A stretch of DNA of 64,000 nt, taken from Dysosmobacter sp. Marseille-Q4140. Its GTDB lineage: Bacteria; Bacillota; Clostridia; Oscillospirales; Oscillospiraceae. Numbering within the stretch: position 1 is the first letter of the stretch; each line of letters begins with the position of its first letter. Positions 35,215-44,811 of this stretch are shown piece by piece. Both the position numbers and the translations under genes were made by a program. The notes under the pieces were generated by a model. That model ran no database searches and had not been told where the DNA came from. It saw only the letters and a program-made list of their open reading frames with translations. The stretch lies in assembly GCA_018228705.1 (NCBI GenBank), contig CP073694.1:2170001-2234000 (forward strand), written 5' to 3'.

Positions 35215-36294
35215 ATGAAAAAAACGAAGCGCTTTTTGGCACTGCTCCTCTCTGCGATGATGCTGCTGGCCCTGGCTGCCTGCGGAGGCGGCGGAGACAC
35301 GGCGCCTGCCGGCGACAGCGACGGCGGCGAGGCACAGGCCTCCGGCAGCAATGAGCTGACCGTCTACACCGCGTTCCCCGAGGCCGAGGTGGCCTACTAC
35401 TTCAACGCCTTTGAGGAGGCAACCGGCATCAAGGTCAACGCCCTGCGCCTGTCCGCCGGTGAAATGCTCACCCGCGTGGCGGCTGAGAAGGACAATCCTC
35501 AGGCTGCGCTGATGTTCGGCGGTTCCACCGACAACTACATCGCCGCTGTGGACCAGGGCCTGCTGGAGCCCTATCAGTCTCCGGAGCTGGAAAACGCCCC
35601 TGAGACCTACATCGACCCCACCGGCACCTGGAACCCCATCTATGTGGGCGCCATCGCCTTTGCCTGCAACAAGGAGTGGTTTGCCGAGAAGGGCTACGAC
35701 TATCCCACCAGCTGGGACGACCTGCTGGATCCCAAGTATGAGAACATGGTCATCATGGCCCACCCCGCCACCTCCGGCACCGCCTACACCGTGCTGGCCA
35801 CGCTGATCCAGCTCAAGGGCGAGGACGCTGTGTGGGATTACCTGAAGGAACTGGACAAGAACATGTCCCAGTACACCAAATCCGGCGCCAACGCCCCCAA
35901 CTCCGTGGCGCTGGGCGAGGCTGCCATTGCTCTGACCTTCTCTCACGACGGCCTGCAGCCCACCGTGGAGGGCTATCCCATCGAGCTGAGCTTCCCCACT
36001 GACGGCACCGGTTACGAGGTGGGCGCCATGGCTCTGATCAAGGGCGGCCCCGCCGATCAGCAGGAGAACGCCAAGAAGTTCATCGACTTCATGTGCTCCG
36101 CTGAGGGTCAGAACCTGTACGCCGAGAACAACTCCTTCCGGGTGCCCGTCAACACCCAGGCCACCCCGGCCGAGGGCCTGGTGACCCTGGACTCTGTGGC
36201 CGTCATCGACTATGACGCCGTCTGGGCCGCCGAGAACAAGACCGCCTTCACCGAGCAGTTCGAGGCCAACATCGCCGGCGCTCCCGCGGAATAA
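35215..36294 (+). CDS. ABC transporter binding lipoprotein, ferric/AfuA-like
   Basis: Extracytoplasmic binding lipoprotein of 359 residues, signal peptide and lipobox LAAC (Cys near 22), then a Gly/Asp/Ala linker. The mature part follows the AfuA/FutA-type family of Fe(III), phosphonate or polyamine-like binding proteins (LTVYTAFPEAEV; GGSTDNYIAAVDQGLL). The frame is open further upstream, but ATG at 35215 with AAAGGAAGG and a signal peptide is the start. It is followed by a permease and an ATPase. Substrate undetermined; iron is one option. Confidence 0.85.
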   Translation: MKKTKRFLALLLSAMMLLALAACGGGGDTAPAGDSDGGEAQASGSNELTVYTAFPEAEVAYYFNAFEEATGIKVNALRLSAGEMLTRVAAEKDNPQAALMFGGSTDNYIAAVDQGLLEPYQSPELENAPETYIDPTGTWNPIYVGAIAFACNKEWFAEKGYDYPTSWDDLLDPKYENMVIMAHPATSGTAYTVLATLIQLKGEDAVWDYLKELDKNMSQYTKSGANAPNSVALGEAAIALTFSHDGLQPTVEGYPIELSFPTDGTGYEVGAMALIKGGPADQQENAKKFIDFMCSAEGQNLYAENNSFRVPVNTQATPAEGLVTLDSVAVIDYDAVWAAENKTAFTEQFEANIAGAPAE

Positions 36295-36311
36295 TTCTTT
36301 GAAATACCTGA

Positions 36312-36533
36312 CGGCCTTCCCCCCTTCACGGGGGGAAGGCCCAGCCCGTTGAAAAAATTTTTTCAACGGGCTGGGTAAGGTTTTTGCGCCTTTCCAAAAG
36401 GCGCAAAAACGGACGATTGAAAACGAAAGGAACCCTTCCTGGGTTCCTCTCGTAACTCTCTTCCTTCCCGCCGCACAAGATTTTTCGCTTTTTCGAAAGC
36501 TTCGGCCTTCCCCCCTTCACGGGGGGAAGGCCC
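36312..36533 (+). repeat. Dense hairpin array between binding-protein and permease genes
   Basis: Six inverted repeats in 222 bp. A 12-bp-stem hairpin (36313-36341) is repeated exactly at 36504-36532 (a 31-bp duplicate). Between them lie a perfect 36-bp palindrome at 36340-36375, a 14-bp stem at 36380-36410, an 8-bp stem at 36428-36448 and a UUCG-loop hairpin at 36487-36500. Such arrays stabilise the upstream mRNA or cut read-through, giving more binding protein than permease. Confidence 0.75.
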
Positions 36534-36571
36534 CTTTCCAAGGGAATCCATCAAACGCAGGAGGAACATAC

Positions 36572-38320
36572 ATGGCAAATTCTCCCGGAACGGGCGGAAA
36601 GAGTGCCGCCCGTCTGAAAAAGCGCAATGAGACGAAAATGATTCTGCGCCAGCCGGTGCTGCTGATCGCCGTATTGGCCACCATTGCCCTTCTGGTGCTT
36701 TTCGTCATCTTCCCCCTGGCCAAGGTGCTGCTCTTCAGCGTCACGGATGAGTCCGGCGCGGTCTCCCTGGCCTCCCTGAAGCAGCTGTTCACCACCACCC
36801 GGTATCTCAAGACCTTCGGCCGCACCATGGCCCTGGGCGTGGTGGTGGCGGTGATCTCCACCTTTATCGGCTATATTTTCGCTTTCACCATCACCCGCAC
36901 CAACGTGCCCTGCAAGGGCTTTCTCAAAACCATTGCCACACTGCCCATCCTGTCCCCGCCCTTCATTTTGTCCCTGTCCATCATTTTCCTCTTTGGCAAG
37001 CAGGGGCTCATCACCAAGGAGCTGCTGGGGATCACGGGCAATAACGTCTACGGTATGGGCAGTCTGGTGGTGGTGCAGGTCATCAGCTTCTTCCCCATCG
37101 CCTACATGACCCTATCCGGCATTCTCTCCTCCATTGACGCCTCGGTGGAGGACGCCGCCTGCAACATGGGCGCGAGCCGGTGGCATACCTTCTGGACGGT
37201 GACCTTCCCCCTGTCCCTGCCGGGCATCATCTCCGGGTGCCTGCTGGTGTTCATCCAGTCCCTGGAGGACTTCTCCAACCCCGCCACCATCGGCGGCGAC
37301 TTCACCACCCTCTCCGTGGAGGTCTACCAGATCATCAACGGCAGCTACGATATGCGCAAGGGCTCCGCCCTGGCCCTTTTGATGCTGGTGCCTGCCATGG
37401 TGGCCTTTTTGCTGAACAAGTACTGGGTCAACAAGAAGAGCTTCGTCACCGTCACCGGCAAGCCCACTCAGGCCCGCAAGCTGATGGACGAGGCCCACAT
37501 CAAGTGGCCCCTGTTCATCTTCTGTATGCTGGTGGCTGCCGTCATCATTCTCTTTTACGGCACCGTGGTCTTCGGCTCCTTTGTCCAGACGTGGGGCTAC
37601 AACTACTCCCTGACCCTGGACCAGTACAGCCGGGCCCTGCAGCAGGGCTGGGACAGCCTGAAAAACTCCATGATCCTGGGTCTTGTGGCCGCGCTGCTGG
37701 GCGGACTTCTGGGCATGGTCATCGCCTACATCACCGCCAAGCGCAATTACTACGGCAAGCGGTTCATCGAGGTGTCCTCCGTGCTGATGTTCGCGGTTCC
37801 CGGCACCGTGCTGGGCATCGCCTATATCCTGGCCTTCAACACCGGCTTCCTGGTGCTGACCGGCACCGCCGCCATTCTGGTGATCGTGTTCGTGTTCCGC
37901 AACATGCCGGTGGCCATCGAGTCTGGTACCACCACGCTGCTGCAGATCGACAACTCCATTGAGGAGGCCTCCACCATCCTGGGCGCCGGCAGCGGCTACT
38001 CCTTCCGCCGCATCACGCTGCCTATGCTGCGCAATGCCTTTTTCTCCGGTATCGTGTACTCCTTTGTGAAGGCCATCACCGCCGTCAGCGCGGTCATCTT
38101 CTTGGTCTCGCCCCGGTGGAACCTGGTCACCAGCAAGATCTATACCCTGTTCGACCAGGCCAAGTACAGCCAGGCGGCGGCCTTCGTCACCATGATGGTG
38201 GTCATTCTGCTGGTATTCATCGGCATCTTCAACGGCCTGATCAACCTGCTGCTGGCACCGCGGTCCCGGGTGCCCAAGGGCGTCGGCGCAAACCCTGAGA
38301 AAACGGAGGAAACGAAATGA
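36572..38320 (+). CDS. ABC transporter permease, two-domain ferric type
   Basis: Fused permease of 582 residues with two copies of the ABC membrane domain, about 12 membrane segments in all, as in FbpB/ThiP proteins. Each half carries an EAA-like ATPase docking loop: VEDAACNMGASRW (near 190) and IEEASTILGAGSGY (near 470). AGGAGGAAC precedes the ATG. The stop overlaps the next start by four bases. With the flanking genes it forms a complete importer. Confidence 0.9.
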   Translation: MANSPGTGGKSAARLKKRNETKMILRQPVLLIAVLATIALLVLFVIFPLAKVLLFSVTDESGAVSLASLKQLFTTTRYLKTFGRTMALGVVVAVISTFIGYIFAFTITRTNVPCKGFLKTIATLPILSPPFILSLSIIFLFGKQGLITKELLGITGNNVYGMGSLVVVQVISFFPIAYMTLSGILSSIDASVEDAACNMGASRWHTFWTVTFPLSLPGIISGCLLVFIQSLEDFSNPATIGGDFTTLSVEVYQIINGSYDMRKGSALALLMLVPAMVAFLLNKYWVNKKSFVTVTGKPTQARKLMDEAHIKWPLFIFCMLVAAVIILFYGTVVFGSFVQTWGYNYSLTLDQYSRALQQGWDSLKNSMILGLVAALLGGLLGMVIAYITAKRNYYGKRFIEVSSVLMFAVPGTVLGIAYILAFNTGFLVLTGTAAILVIVFVFRNMPVAIESGTTTLLQIDNSIEEASTILGAGSGYSFRRITLPMLRNAFFSGIVYSFVKAITAVSAVIFLVSPRWNLVTSKIYTLFDQAKYSQAAAFVTMMVVILLVFIGIFNGLINLLLAPRSRVPKGVGANPEKTEETK

Positions 38321-39432
38321 GCAATCAGACCACGGAACGCCTGGGCAAGAAGAGCTCCAGCGTAATTTTGAAAGATGTGACCAAGATCTTCCAGCAGCCG
38401 GACACCGGCAAGGACTTTGTGGCGGTGGATCACATCAACCTCCACATCCAGGACGGGGAGATGGTGACGCTGCTGGGCCCCTCGGGCTGCGGCAAGACCA
38501 CCACCCTGCGGATGATCTCCGGCTTTGAGTATCCCACCAGCGGCAGCGTTCTGATCGGCGACCGGGACGTGGCCAAGGTCCCCCCCAACAAGCGGGGCAT
38601 CTCCATGGTGTTCCAGAGCTACGCCCTGTTTCCCCACCTGAACATCTGGGAGAACATCGCCTACGGGCTGAAGGTGGCCAAGGTCTCCCAGAGCGAGCTG
38701 GTGGAGCGGACCAACGGCGTGGTGGAGATGATGCAGCTCAAGGGGCTGGAACGGCGGTTCCCCAACCAGCTATCCGGCGGCCAGCAGCAGCGGGTGGCCC
38801 TGGCCCGTGCTGTCGTGATCGAGCCCAGCGTGCTGCTGTTTGACGAGCCTTTGTCCAACTTAGACGCCAAGCTGCGGGAGAGCATGCGGGATGACCTGCG
38901 GGCGCTCCAGAAGCGGCTGGGCATCACCTCCCTGTACGTGACCCACGATCAGTCCGAGGCCATGGCCATCTCCGACCGGGTGGTCATCATGAAGGACGGC
39001 GTCATTTGCCAGCAGGGCTCCCCCACGGAGATCTATGAGCAGCCCAACAGCCGCTTTGTGGCCAACTTCATCGGAAAGGCCAACTTCATCGACGGCACCT
39101 TCCGCGGACTGGACGGCCAGACCGCCCTGGTGGAGGTGGGGGGCAAGACCATCTCCATCCCCGTTCCCGGCAAGATGCAGGATGTCCAGAAGGACGGCCC
39201 CTGCTGCCTGGCGGTTCGGCCGGAGTCCATCCAGCTCTCCGCCGACCAGGGCCAGCTGCCGGGCCGGGTATCCCGGGCCACCTACTACGGTGCCAAGGTG
39301 GAGTACGAGGTCATGCTGGGTGACCAGCCCACCATTGTGGAGGTCTACAACCCCCAGCTGACAGAGCGCTTCACCGAGGGAGACGAGGTCTATATGACTC
39401 TGATCGACCGCTGCGTGCGGGTCCTTCGCTGA
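38317..39432 (+). CDS. ABC transporter ATPase, FbpC/PotA type
   Basis: ATPase of 371 residues: Walker A GPSGCGKTT (near 55), signature LSGGQQQRV (near 150), Walker B VLLFDEPLSNLD (near 171), the switch THDQSEAM, and a C-terminal TOBE-like regulatory domain from about 250. It closes the operon and energises uptake with the permease. Confidence 0.92.
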   Translation: MSNQTTERLGKKSSSVILKDVTKIFQQPDTGKDFVAVDHINLHIQDGEMVTLLGPSGCGKTTTLRMISGFEYPTSGSVLIGDRDVAKVPPNKRGISMVFQSYALFPHLNIWENIAYGLKVAKVSQSELVERTNGVVEMMQLKGLERRFPNQLSGGQQQRVALARAVVIEPSVLLFDEPLSNLDAKLRESMRDDLRALQKRLGITSLYVTHDQSEAMAISDRVVIMKDGVICQQGSPTEIYEQPNSRFVANFIGKANFIDGTFRGLDGQTALVEVGGKTISIPVPGKMQDVQKDGPCCLAVRPESIQLSADQGQLPGRVSRATYYGAKVEYEVMLGDQPTIVEVYNPQLTERFTEGDEVYMTLIDRCVRVLR

Positions 39433-39440
39433 GAGAAAAC

Positions 39441-39476
39441 AAGAGCCGGCGCCGCTGATGCGGCGCCGGCTCTTGC
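39441..39476 (+). terminator. Intrinsic terminator after the ABC operon
   Basis: A perfect 15-bp stem (39441-39455 with 39460-39474), 4-nt loop TGAT, followed by a short TTG run. Confidence 0.65.
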
Positions 39477-39520
39477 TGCGGATGCGGAATTCTGCTGGAT
39501 GGAAGCGGAAAAGGGGATCC

Positions 39521-39619
39521 GCCCTTCCGGAGCGGTCCGGAAGGGCCCGGGGAGCAAAGCCCCCTTGCGCAGCGCGGGACTTCGAAACCATGATGAACCC
39601 CCGGGATCCAGAGGATCCC
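39521..39619 (-). other. Hairpins between the convergent ABC and tct operons
   Basis: An 11-bp stem (39521-39531 with 39536-39546), a small GGGG/CCCC hairpin near 39548-39564 and a GGATCC hairpin (39603-39619). On the minus strand the first is followed by GGATCCCCTTTT, so it could end tctA transcription. No gene is seen from 39477 to 39648. Confidence 0.45.
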
Positions 39620-39648
39620 AGGGGTCCAGGTGTGGAGATGCGGGGCGC

Positions 39649-41151
39649 TTACGCCTGCTTGGCTTTGCTCCTTGCCTTGTAGTTCCGCCAGGCAAACAGC
39701 AGCACGGAACCCACGGCGATCAGGATGAAGGCGCAGCTGATGGGGCGGGTGAAGAAGATCTCGGCGCTGCCGCCGGAGACCACCATGGCCCGCCGGAAGT
39801 TCTTCTCGGCCAGGGGGCCCAGCACCATGCCCAGCAGGATGGGCACCAGCTGGAAGTCCATGCGGCGCAGGAAATAGGACACGATGCCGAAGATCAGGAT
39901 GATGTAGATGTCATACACCCGGTTGTTGGTGGAGTAGGAGCCCGCAATGCAGAAGGTCAGCACGATGGGCGCCAGGATCTCATAGGGGATCCGGGTGATG
40001 TGGGCGTAAAAGCGGGTGAAGCCGCTGCCCAGGATGTACATAAACACGTTCACCACGATCAGGCCCAGCATGATGGCGTACAGTACGTTCCCGTGTTCAG
40101 AGAACAGCGTGGGGCCGGGCACCATGCCATGGAGCATGAAGGCGCCCATGAGGATGGCGGTGGACCCGTCACCGGGGACGCCCAGGGTCAGCATGGGGAT
40201 CATGGTGGCGCCGCAGGCGCCGTTGTTGGCGGACTCGGAGGCCGCCACGCCCTCGATCTCGCCGTGGCCGAAGGTCTCCGGGTGCTTGGACAGCTGCTTG
40301 GTCTGGTTGTAGGCGATGAACGCCGCCAGGCCGCCGCCGGTGCCGGGCGTGGCGCCGATGATCACGCCGATCAGAGAGCCGATGGCAATGGGCTTGCGGC
40401 AGCGGCGGTACTCGTCCTTGGTGATCTTGTCCTTGGTGATGGCGGAGGCACTGATGGTCTTGTGGTCTGTCTTGGGGTTGTACTGGGACTTCATCAGGAT
40501 CTCCGAGATGGCGAACAGGCCGATCAGGGCGATGATCAGGTCGATGCCGGCCATGAGCTTGCGCTGGCCGAAGATGAACCGGGCCGTGCCGCTGATGGCG
40601 TCCGTGCCCACCGTGGCCATGAACAGGCCGATGCACGCGCCGATCAGGCCCTTGAAGATGCTGTTGTTGGACACGCCGGCGATGACCGACAGGCCGAACA
40701 CCGCCAGGGCGAAATACTCCGCGGGGCCGAACAGCAGGGTGATCTTGGCAATGGGGGGCGCCAGGAACAGCAGCGCCAGGGCGCTGATAAGACCGCCCAC
40801 GGTGGAGGCATACAGCGCCATCTGCAGCGCCTTGAAAGCCTTGCCCTTGACGGTCATGGGATAGCCGTCAAAGAGCGTCGCCGCGTTGGCGGAGGTGCCG
40901 GGGGTGTTGATGAGAATGGCGGTGATGGACCCGCCGTAGGTGCCGCCGCAGTAGATGGCCAGCAGCATCAAAATCGCCATGGTGGGATCCATGCTGTACG
41001 TCAGCGGGATGCACAAAATCAGTCCCAGGTCTGAGGTCAGACCGGGGATGGCGCCCACCACGATGCCGATGGCCAGACCCAGGGGGATGACTAGGAAGTT
41101 CTGCCACTGGGCCAGAATCTCAAGCCCGCCTAAAAATTGTTCCACAAGCAT
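39649..41151 (-). CDS. tctA: Tripartite tricarboxylate transporter, large permease TctA
   Basis: Membrane permease of 500 residues with about 12 hydrophobic segments, the standard length of TctA. Recognisable sequences are GAIPGLTSDLG (near 35), GGSITAILINTPGT (near 110) and GVPGDGSTAILMGA (near 325), the paired TctA motifs. AAAGGAGA precedes the start. Works with TctB and the TctC binding protein to import carboxylates such as citrate using a cation gradient. Confidence 0.93.
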   Translation of the reverse strand: MLVEQFLGGLEILAQWQNFLVIPLGLAIGIVVGAIPGLTSDLGLILCIPLTYSMDPTMAILMLLAIYCGGTYGGSITAILINTPGTSANAATLFDGYPMTVKGKAFKALQMALYASTVGGLISALALLFLAPPIAKITLLFGPAEYFALAVFGLSVIAGVSNNSIFKGLIGACIGLFMATVGTDAISGTARFIFGQRKLMAGIDLIIALIGLFAISEILMKSQYNPKTDHKTISASAITKDKITKDEYRRCRKPIAIGSLIGVIIGATPGTGGGLAAFIAYNQTKQLSKHPETFGHGEIEGVAASESANNGACGATMIPMLTLGVPGDGSTAILMGAFMLHGMVPGPTLFSEHGNVLYAIMLGLIVVNVFMYILGSGFTRFYAHITRIPYEILAPIVLTFCIAGSYSTNNRVYDIYIILIFGIVSYFLRRMDFQLVPILLGMVLGPLAEKNFRRAMVVSGGSAEIFFTRPISCAFILIAVGSVLLFAWRNYKARSKAKQA

Positions 41152-41163
41152 TCTCCTTTCTCA

Positions 41164-41628
41164 TCACGGCAGCGAGACATGGAGGAACACGGCGAACACA
41201 TAGTACACCACGCCGACCATGGCAAGGGGGATCGCGTAATAATACCATTTGCGCGCGCCGAAGTAGATCATGATCGCGACCACCAGGATGACGGTCGAGA
41301 GGATGAAGCCCAACGGCTCCACGGCAAAGCAGTACGCCACCAGGAACAGCGCGTACAGGACGGAGCGCATCTCCTTGCGGAACCCCTCGGAGCGGAAGCT
41401 CTCCCGGGTGATGACCAGCTCTTTTTTCTCCCGGGCAAAGATCCCCTCCAGCAGCAGGCAGACGGCGAAGAGAAAAATCCCGCCGATGGCGATGCGGGGC
41501 AGGGTCTGGGCATTGATGGCGGTTTTTTCCATGGTCCGGATCTGGGAGGGGATCAGGAACCACATCACCGCACCCAAAATAGTGAACACAGTGCCGGAGA
41601 TCATCTCCGTATTGTATTTGATCTTCAT
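41164..41628 (-). CDS. tctB: Tripartite tricarboxylate transporter, small permease TctB
   Basis: Small membrane subunit of 154 residues with four hydrophobic segments, the usual length and layout of TctB. GGAGGTG precedes the start. It is between tctC and tctA, 12 bases from the latter. Confidence 0.88.
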   Translation of the reverse strand: MKIKYNTEMISGTVFTILGAVMWFLIPSQIRTMEKTAINAQTLPRIAIGGIFLFAVCLLLEGIFAREKKELVITRESFRSEGFRKEMRSVLYALFLVAYCFAVEPLGFILSTVILVVAIMIYFGARKWYYYAIPLAMVGVVYYVFAVFLHVSLP

Positions 41629-41695
41629 GTCGATGCACCTCCATGTTGAGGAAGGAGGCGCCCCATGCCCGATGCGACCATGGGGCGCCGAAGGA

Positions 41696-42700
41696 TTACT
41701 GGATCAGGGGGATGTACTTGGTCATGGCCTCGGACTGAGCGTCCACCATGCTGAGGATCTCTTCAGAGCCGGCGTTCCACACGGCGTTGCCCATGCCCTC
41801 CATGAACTCCTGGAACTCGGGATCGGCGTAGACCTTCTGGATGAACTCCCGCAGGATCTCCTGCTTGCTCTCGTCCACGGTGGAGCGGACGGCGAAGTAG
41901 TCCATGCCGGTGAACTCCACGTCGATGCCCTGGTCCTTGAAGGAGTCGATGTGGCCGATGCCCTCCACGTCCAGGCCCTCGGGGATGAAGGTGCCCAGGC
42001 AGTTGAGGTCGCCGCTGATAACGTAGTCGCGGTAGGTCGGAGGAGAGCCGATGGCCACGTCCACGTGGCCGCCCATCAGGGCGTTGATGGCCTCCTGGCC
42101 GCCATCATAGACCACGGGCTCGGAGGGGATGTCCAGAATGGCGAACAGGGCGGAGATCATGGTGTAGCTGTCGTTGCCGGGACCGCCGGTGGTGGCGTAG
42201 GTGACGGTGTGTCCGGCGTTGGCGTAGTCCACCAGCTCCTGGATGTTGGTGATGCCGCTGGAGGCGTTGGCCAGGACCACGAACTCGGTGATGCGGATAC
42301 CGGCCAGAGGCGTGATGTCGTCAATGGTGTAGTCCACGTCGATGAAGCTGGGGGTCAGGGAGAACAGGGGACCGTTGCAGCAGAACAGGGTATAGCCGTC
42401 GTCCGCCGCGTCCAGGAAGTCGTTCATGCCGATGGTGCCGGAGCCGCCGGTGTGGTTCTCCACGATCATGGGCACGCCCAGGTACTCCTGGCTGTAAGAG
42501 GCGATCTGTCGGGTGATGACGTCGGGACCGCCGCCCAGGCTCCAGGGCTGGATGATCGTGATTTCTTTCTCGGGCCAGGAGGCGTCAGCGGTCTGCTGGG
42601 CGTCCTGGGAGCCGCCGTCGGAGGCGGTGTCCTTGCCGCCGCAGGCCGCAAGGCTGAGGACCATGAGAAGGGCGAGAGCCAGAGACATCAGTTTCTTCAT
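41696..42700 (-). CDS. tctC: Tripartite tricarboxylate transporter, binding protein TctC
   Basis: Bug-family extracytoplasmic binding lipoprotein of 334 residues, with signal peptide and lipobox LAAC (Cys near 20). The PGGGSG-type family motifs read IIQPWSLGGGPDVITRQ (near 50) and ENHTGGSGTIG (near 83). It captures a carboxylate outside the membrane for TctAB. Confidence 0.9.
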   Translation of the reverse strand: MKKLMSLALALLMVLSLAACGGKDTASDGGSQDAQQTADASWPEKEITIIQPWSLGGGPDVITRQIASYSQEYLGVPMIVENHTGGSGTIGMNDFLDAADDGYTLFCCNGPLFSLTPSFIDVDYTIDDITPLAGIRITEFVVLANASSGITNIQELVDYANAGHTVTYATTGGPGNDSYTMISALFAILDIPSEPVVYDGGQEAINALMGGHVDVAIGSPPTYRDYVISGDLNCLGTFIPEGLDVEGIGHIDSFKDQGIDVEFTGMDYFAVRSTVDESKQEILREFIQKVYADPEFQEFMEGMGNAVWNAGSEEILSMVDAQSEAMTKYIPLIQ

Positions 42701-42725
42701 CGTGAATTCTCCTTTTTCTGAATTT

Positions 42726-43709
42726 TTATACTTTCACGAATTCCGGAATGATCCCACCGGAATCCATTGCCAGGGTGATGGCCTGGAATCCCTCGGGGCG
42801 GGAGAAATAGGGGGGGTATTCCCGCTCGTCGGAAAACAGGAACTGCGGGGCCCGCTCCGGCGGAAACAGGGCGGCCAGCCGCTGGTAGACCGCCGGGTTG
42901 GCGCTGTTGTAGCGCCGGTCGGAGGCGGAGGTGGTAATAACGAACGCCAAGGGCATATTCGCCATGAATTGTTCGGAAATTGAATCAATCTGACCGTGAT
43001 GCGGCAATTTGAGAACGTTTACATTTTCGAGTAAAAATTTCGGGACCTGGGACCACTCCTTGGGACAGCTGTCCGCGGCGCTGAGCAGGACGTGTGTCCC
43101 CAATTCAAAGCGCAGCAGCAGGCTGGTCCGGTTGGACAGGGCATCCAGCCGTGTCAGACAGGCCGTGACGGCCGATGCATCCTCCCTTTGGCGATAGGCC
43201 TGCTCCACCAGGTCCATATAGTCGGACAGGACCTCCTCCTGCGGCGCCAGCACCCGCAGCCGGGCGTCACCGTCCAGGTCCAGGGTGTCCCCGGCCCGCA
43301 CCACTGTGATGGGGATGTGCGCTTCCCGGGCCCGCAGCAGGATCCGCCGGTATGCATTCAGCGCGTTGGTGTAGAGCGGGACGCTCCGGGCGGCGCCGGC
43401 GGCAGGGGTCAGCTCGCAGCCGGCCAGGAAGGGCTCCACCGGGTAGGGCACGTAAATGCGGCCCACCTCTGTCTGCTCCAGAACGGCCTCCAGGCCGCAG
43501 ACGTGGTCTTCGTGGATATGGGAGATCACCACGGCGTCCAGCTGCCGGATCCCCCGGGTCTTCAAATACGACGCCGCCCGGATCCGGTAGGGGTCCCCCT
43601 CAAATTCCGAGGGGAGGGCGCTTCCGCCGTCCAGCAGCAGCCGGAAGCGGTCGGAGGGTTCCACCAGGATCGCGTCGCCGTATCCCACGTTGATCACTGT
43701 AACGTGCAT
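42726..43709 (-). CDS. Metallo-beta-lactamase-fold hydrolase, ComEC-like
   Basis: Enzyme of 327 residues with the VINVGYGDAILVE start and the metal motif SHIHEDHVCGLE (near residue 63), as in the ComEC C-terminal and related hydrolase domains. No signal peptide or membrane segment is seen. GAGGTGAAT precedes the ATG. It lies between the LacI regulator and tctC in the same operon, so it may process the imported compound or a related metabolite. Substrate unknown. Confidence 0.8.
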   Translation of the reverse strand: MHVTVINVGYGDAILVEPSDRFRLLLDGGSALPSEFEGDPYRIRAASYLKTRGIRQLDAVVISHIHEDHVCGLEAVLEQTEVGRIYVPYPVEPFLAGCELTPAAGAARSVPLYTNALNAYRRILLRAREAHIPITVVRAGDTLDLDGDARLRVLAPQEEVLSDYMDLVEQAYRQREDASAVTACLTRLDALSNRTSLLLRFELGTHVLLSAADSCPKEWSQVPKFLLENVNVLKLPHHGQIDSISEQFMANMPLAFVITTSASDRRYNSANPAVYQRLAALFPPERAPQFLFSDEREYPPYFSRPEGFQAITLAMDSGGIIPEFVKV

Positions 43710-43771
43710 CCATTCACCTCTTTTCTGTCAAATAGCTTCTATCGGAATCCGGGGTCCCGGCGGCTTCGCCG

Positions 43772-44767
43772 TCAGGTGGTCCCCCGGATCACCAGCTCAG
43801 TTGGAATCTCGATCTGCGTCTCACGGATCTCCTCTCCGCCGATCAGGTCGAAGAGTTTCTGGGCCGCCAGGCGGCCCATCTGATCCACGTCGATCCGCAC
43901 GGTGGTCAGCTCCGGCGCTACCACACGGCTGATAAAGCTGTCGTCAAAGCCGACGATGGCCAGGTCCTCGGGGATTCTCAGCCCCGCCCGGAAGGCCGCC
44001 TTCATGGCGCCGGCTGCGATGGTGTCGTTGGTACAGAAGAAGGCCGTGGGGCGGTCCGGCTGGCGCAGCAGCCGGGCTGCGGTCTCTTCGCTGTCCTCCA
44101 GGGTGGGATCCAGTTCCACCACGAACCGGGGATCTGCAGTGAGACCGTGATCAGACAGGGTCCGAAAGAACCCCTCCGCCCGGGCATCCCGGACCTGGGG
44201 AGAGAACCGGCCCGCCAGCAGGCCGATTTTGCGGTGGCCCCGCTCACACAGGTGGGCGGTGGCCAGGACGGCGCCGTGGTAGTGGTCCGCCGAGACACAC
44301 AGCAGACCCTCCAGGTCCAGCCGGTTGTTTACCAGCACCACGGGGATGTTCTGCCTGCGGTAGGCCTCGATGGCCTGGAGGTCGGCCTCGCCGGCAAAGA
44401 TCACGCCGTCCATGTGCTTTTTGATGCACACGTCGCCATTGGGCAGCCGGATGTCCTGACTGGTGGTGACGAAGAGGCTGTAATTACGGCGGGTCCCCTC
44501 CTGCATGGCCGCCTCCAGCAGCGGGGAGTAGAAGGGGTTCAAAATGGCGGGATACTGCTTTTCGTGGATGATAAAGGCGATGTTCTCCGTCTGCTGACGG
44601 ACCATCGCTCTGGCGATGGCGTTTGGGGCGTAGTTCAGCTTTTTCGCCGCGGCGTATACCTTCTCCCGGGTCTTTTCGCTGACCGTCTCCGGCGAGGCGT
44701 AGGCTCGGGACACGGTGGCCTTGGAGTAGCCGCACAGCTTTGCCACATCAATGATCGTTGCTGCCAT
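43772..44767 (-). CDS. LacI-family transcriptional regulator
   Basis: Repressor of 331 residues with an N-terminal LacI HTH (DVAKLCGYSKATVSRA, residues 7-23) and a sugar-binding-protein-like core. It is the first gene of the LacI-MBL-tctCBA operon. A palindromic site TGAGAACGTTCTCA lies 19 bases upstream of its start, so it most likely represses its own operon until a ligand is present. Confidence 0.92.
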   Translation of the reverse strand: MAATIIDVAKLCGYSKATVSRAYASPETVSEKTREKVYAAAKKLNYAPNAIARAMVRQQTENIAFIIHEKQYPAILNPFYSPLLEAAMQEGTRRNYSLFVTTSQDIRLPNGDVCIKKHMDGVIFAGEADLQAIEAYRRQNIPVVLVNNRLDLEGLLCVSADHYHGAVLATAHLCERGHRKIGLLAGRFSPQVRDARAEGFFRTLSDHGLTADPRFVVELDPTLEDSEETAARLLRQPDRPTAFFCTNDTIAAGAMKAAFRAGLRIPEDLAIVGFDDSFISRVVAPELTTVRIDVDQMGRLAAQKLFDLIGGEEIRETQIEIPTELVIRGTT

Positions 44768-44785
44768 AGGGTTCTCCTAACGCTT

Positions 44786-44799
44786 TGAGAACGTTCTCA
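44786..44799. promoter_or_regulatory. LacI-type operator
   Basis: A perfect 14-bp palindrome, TGAGAACGTTCTCA, with the central CG typical of LacI-family operators. It lies just after the operon promoter. Confidence 0.75.
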
Positions 44800-44811
44800 T
44801 CTGTTGAGACC

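Noticed and set aside
36312..36533. CRISPR-like repeats
   Set aside because: Only two exact copies, separated by other hairpins, with no regular spacers or cas genes.
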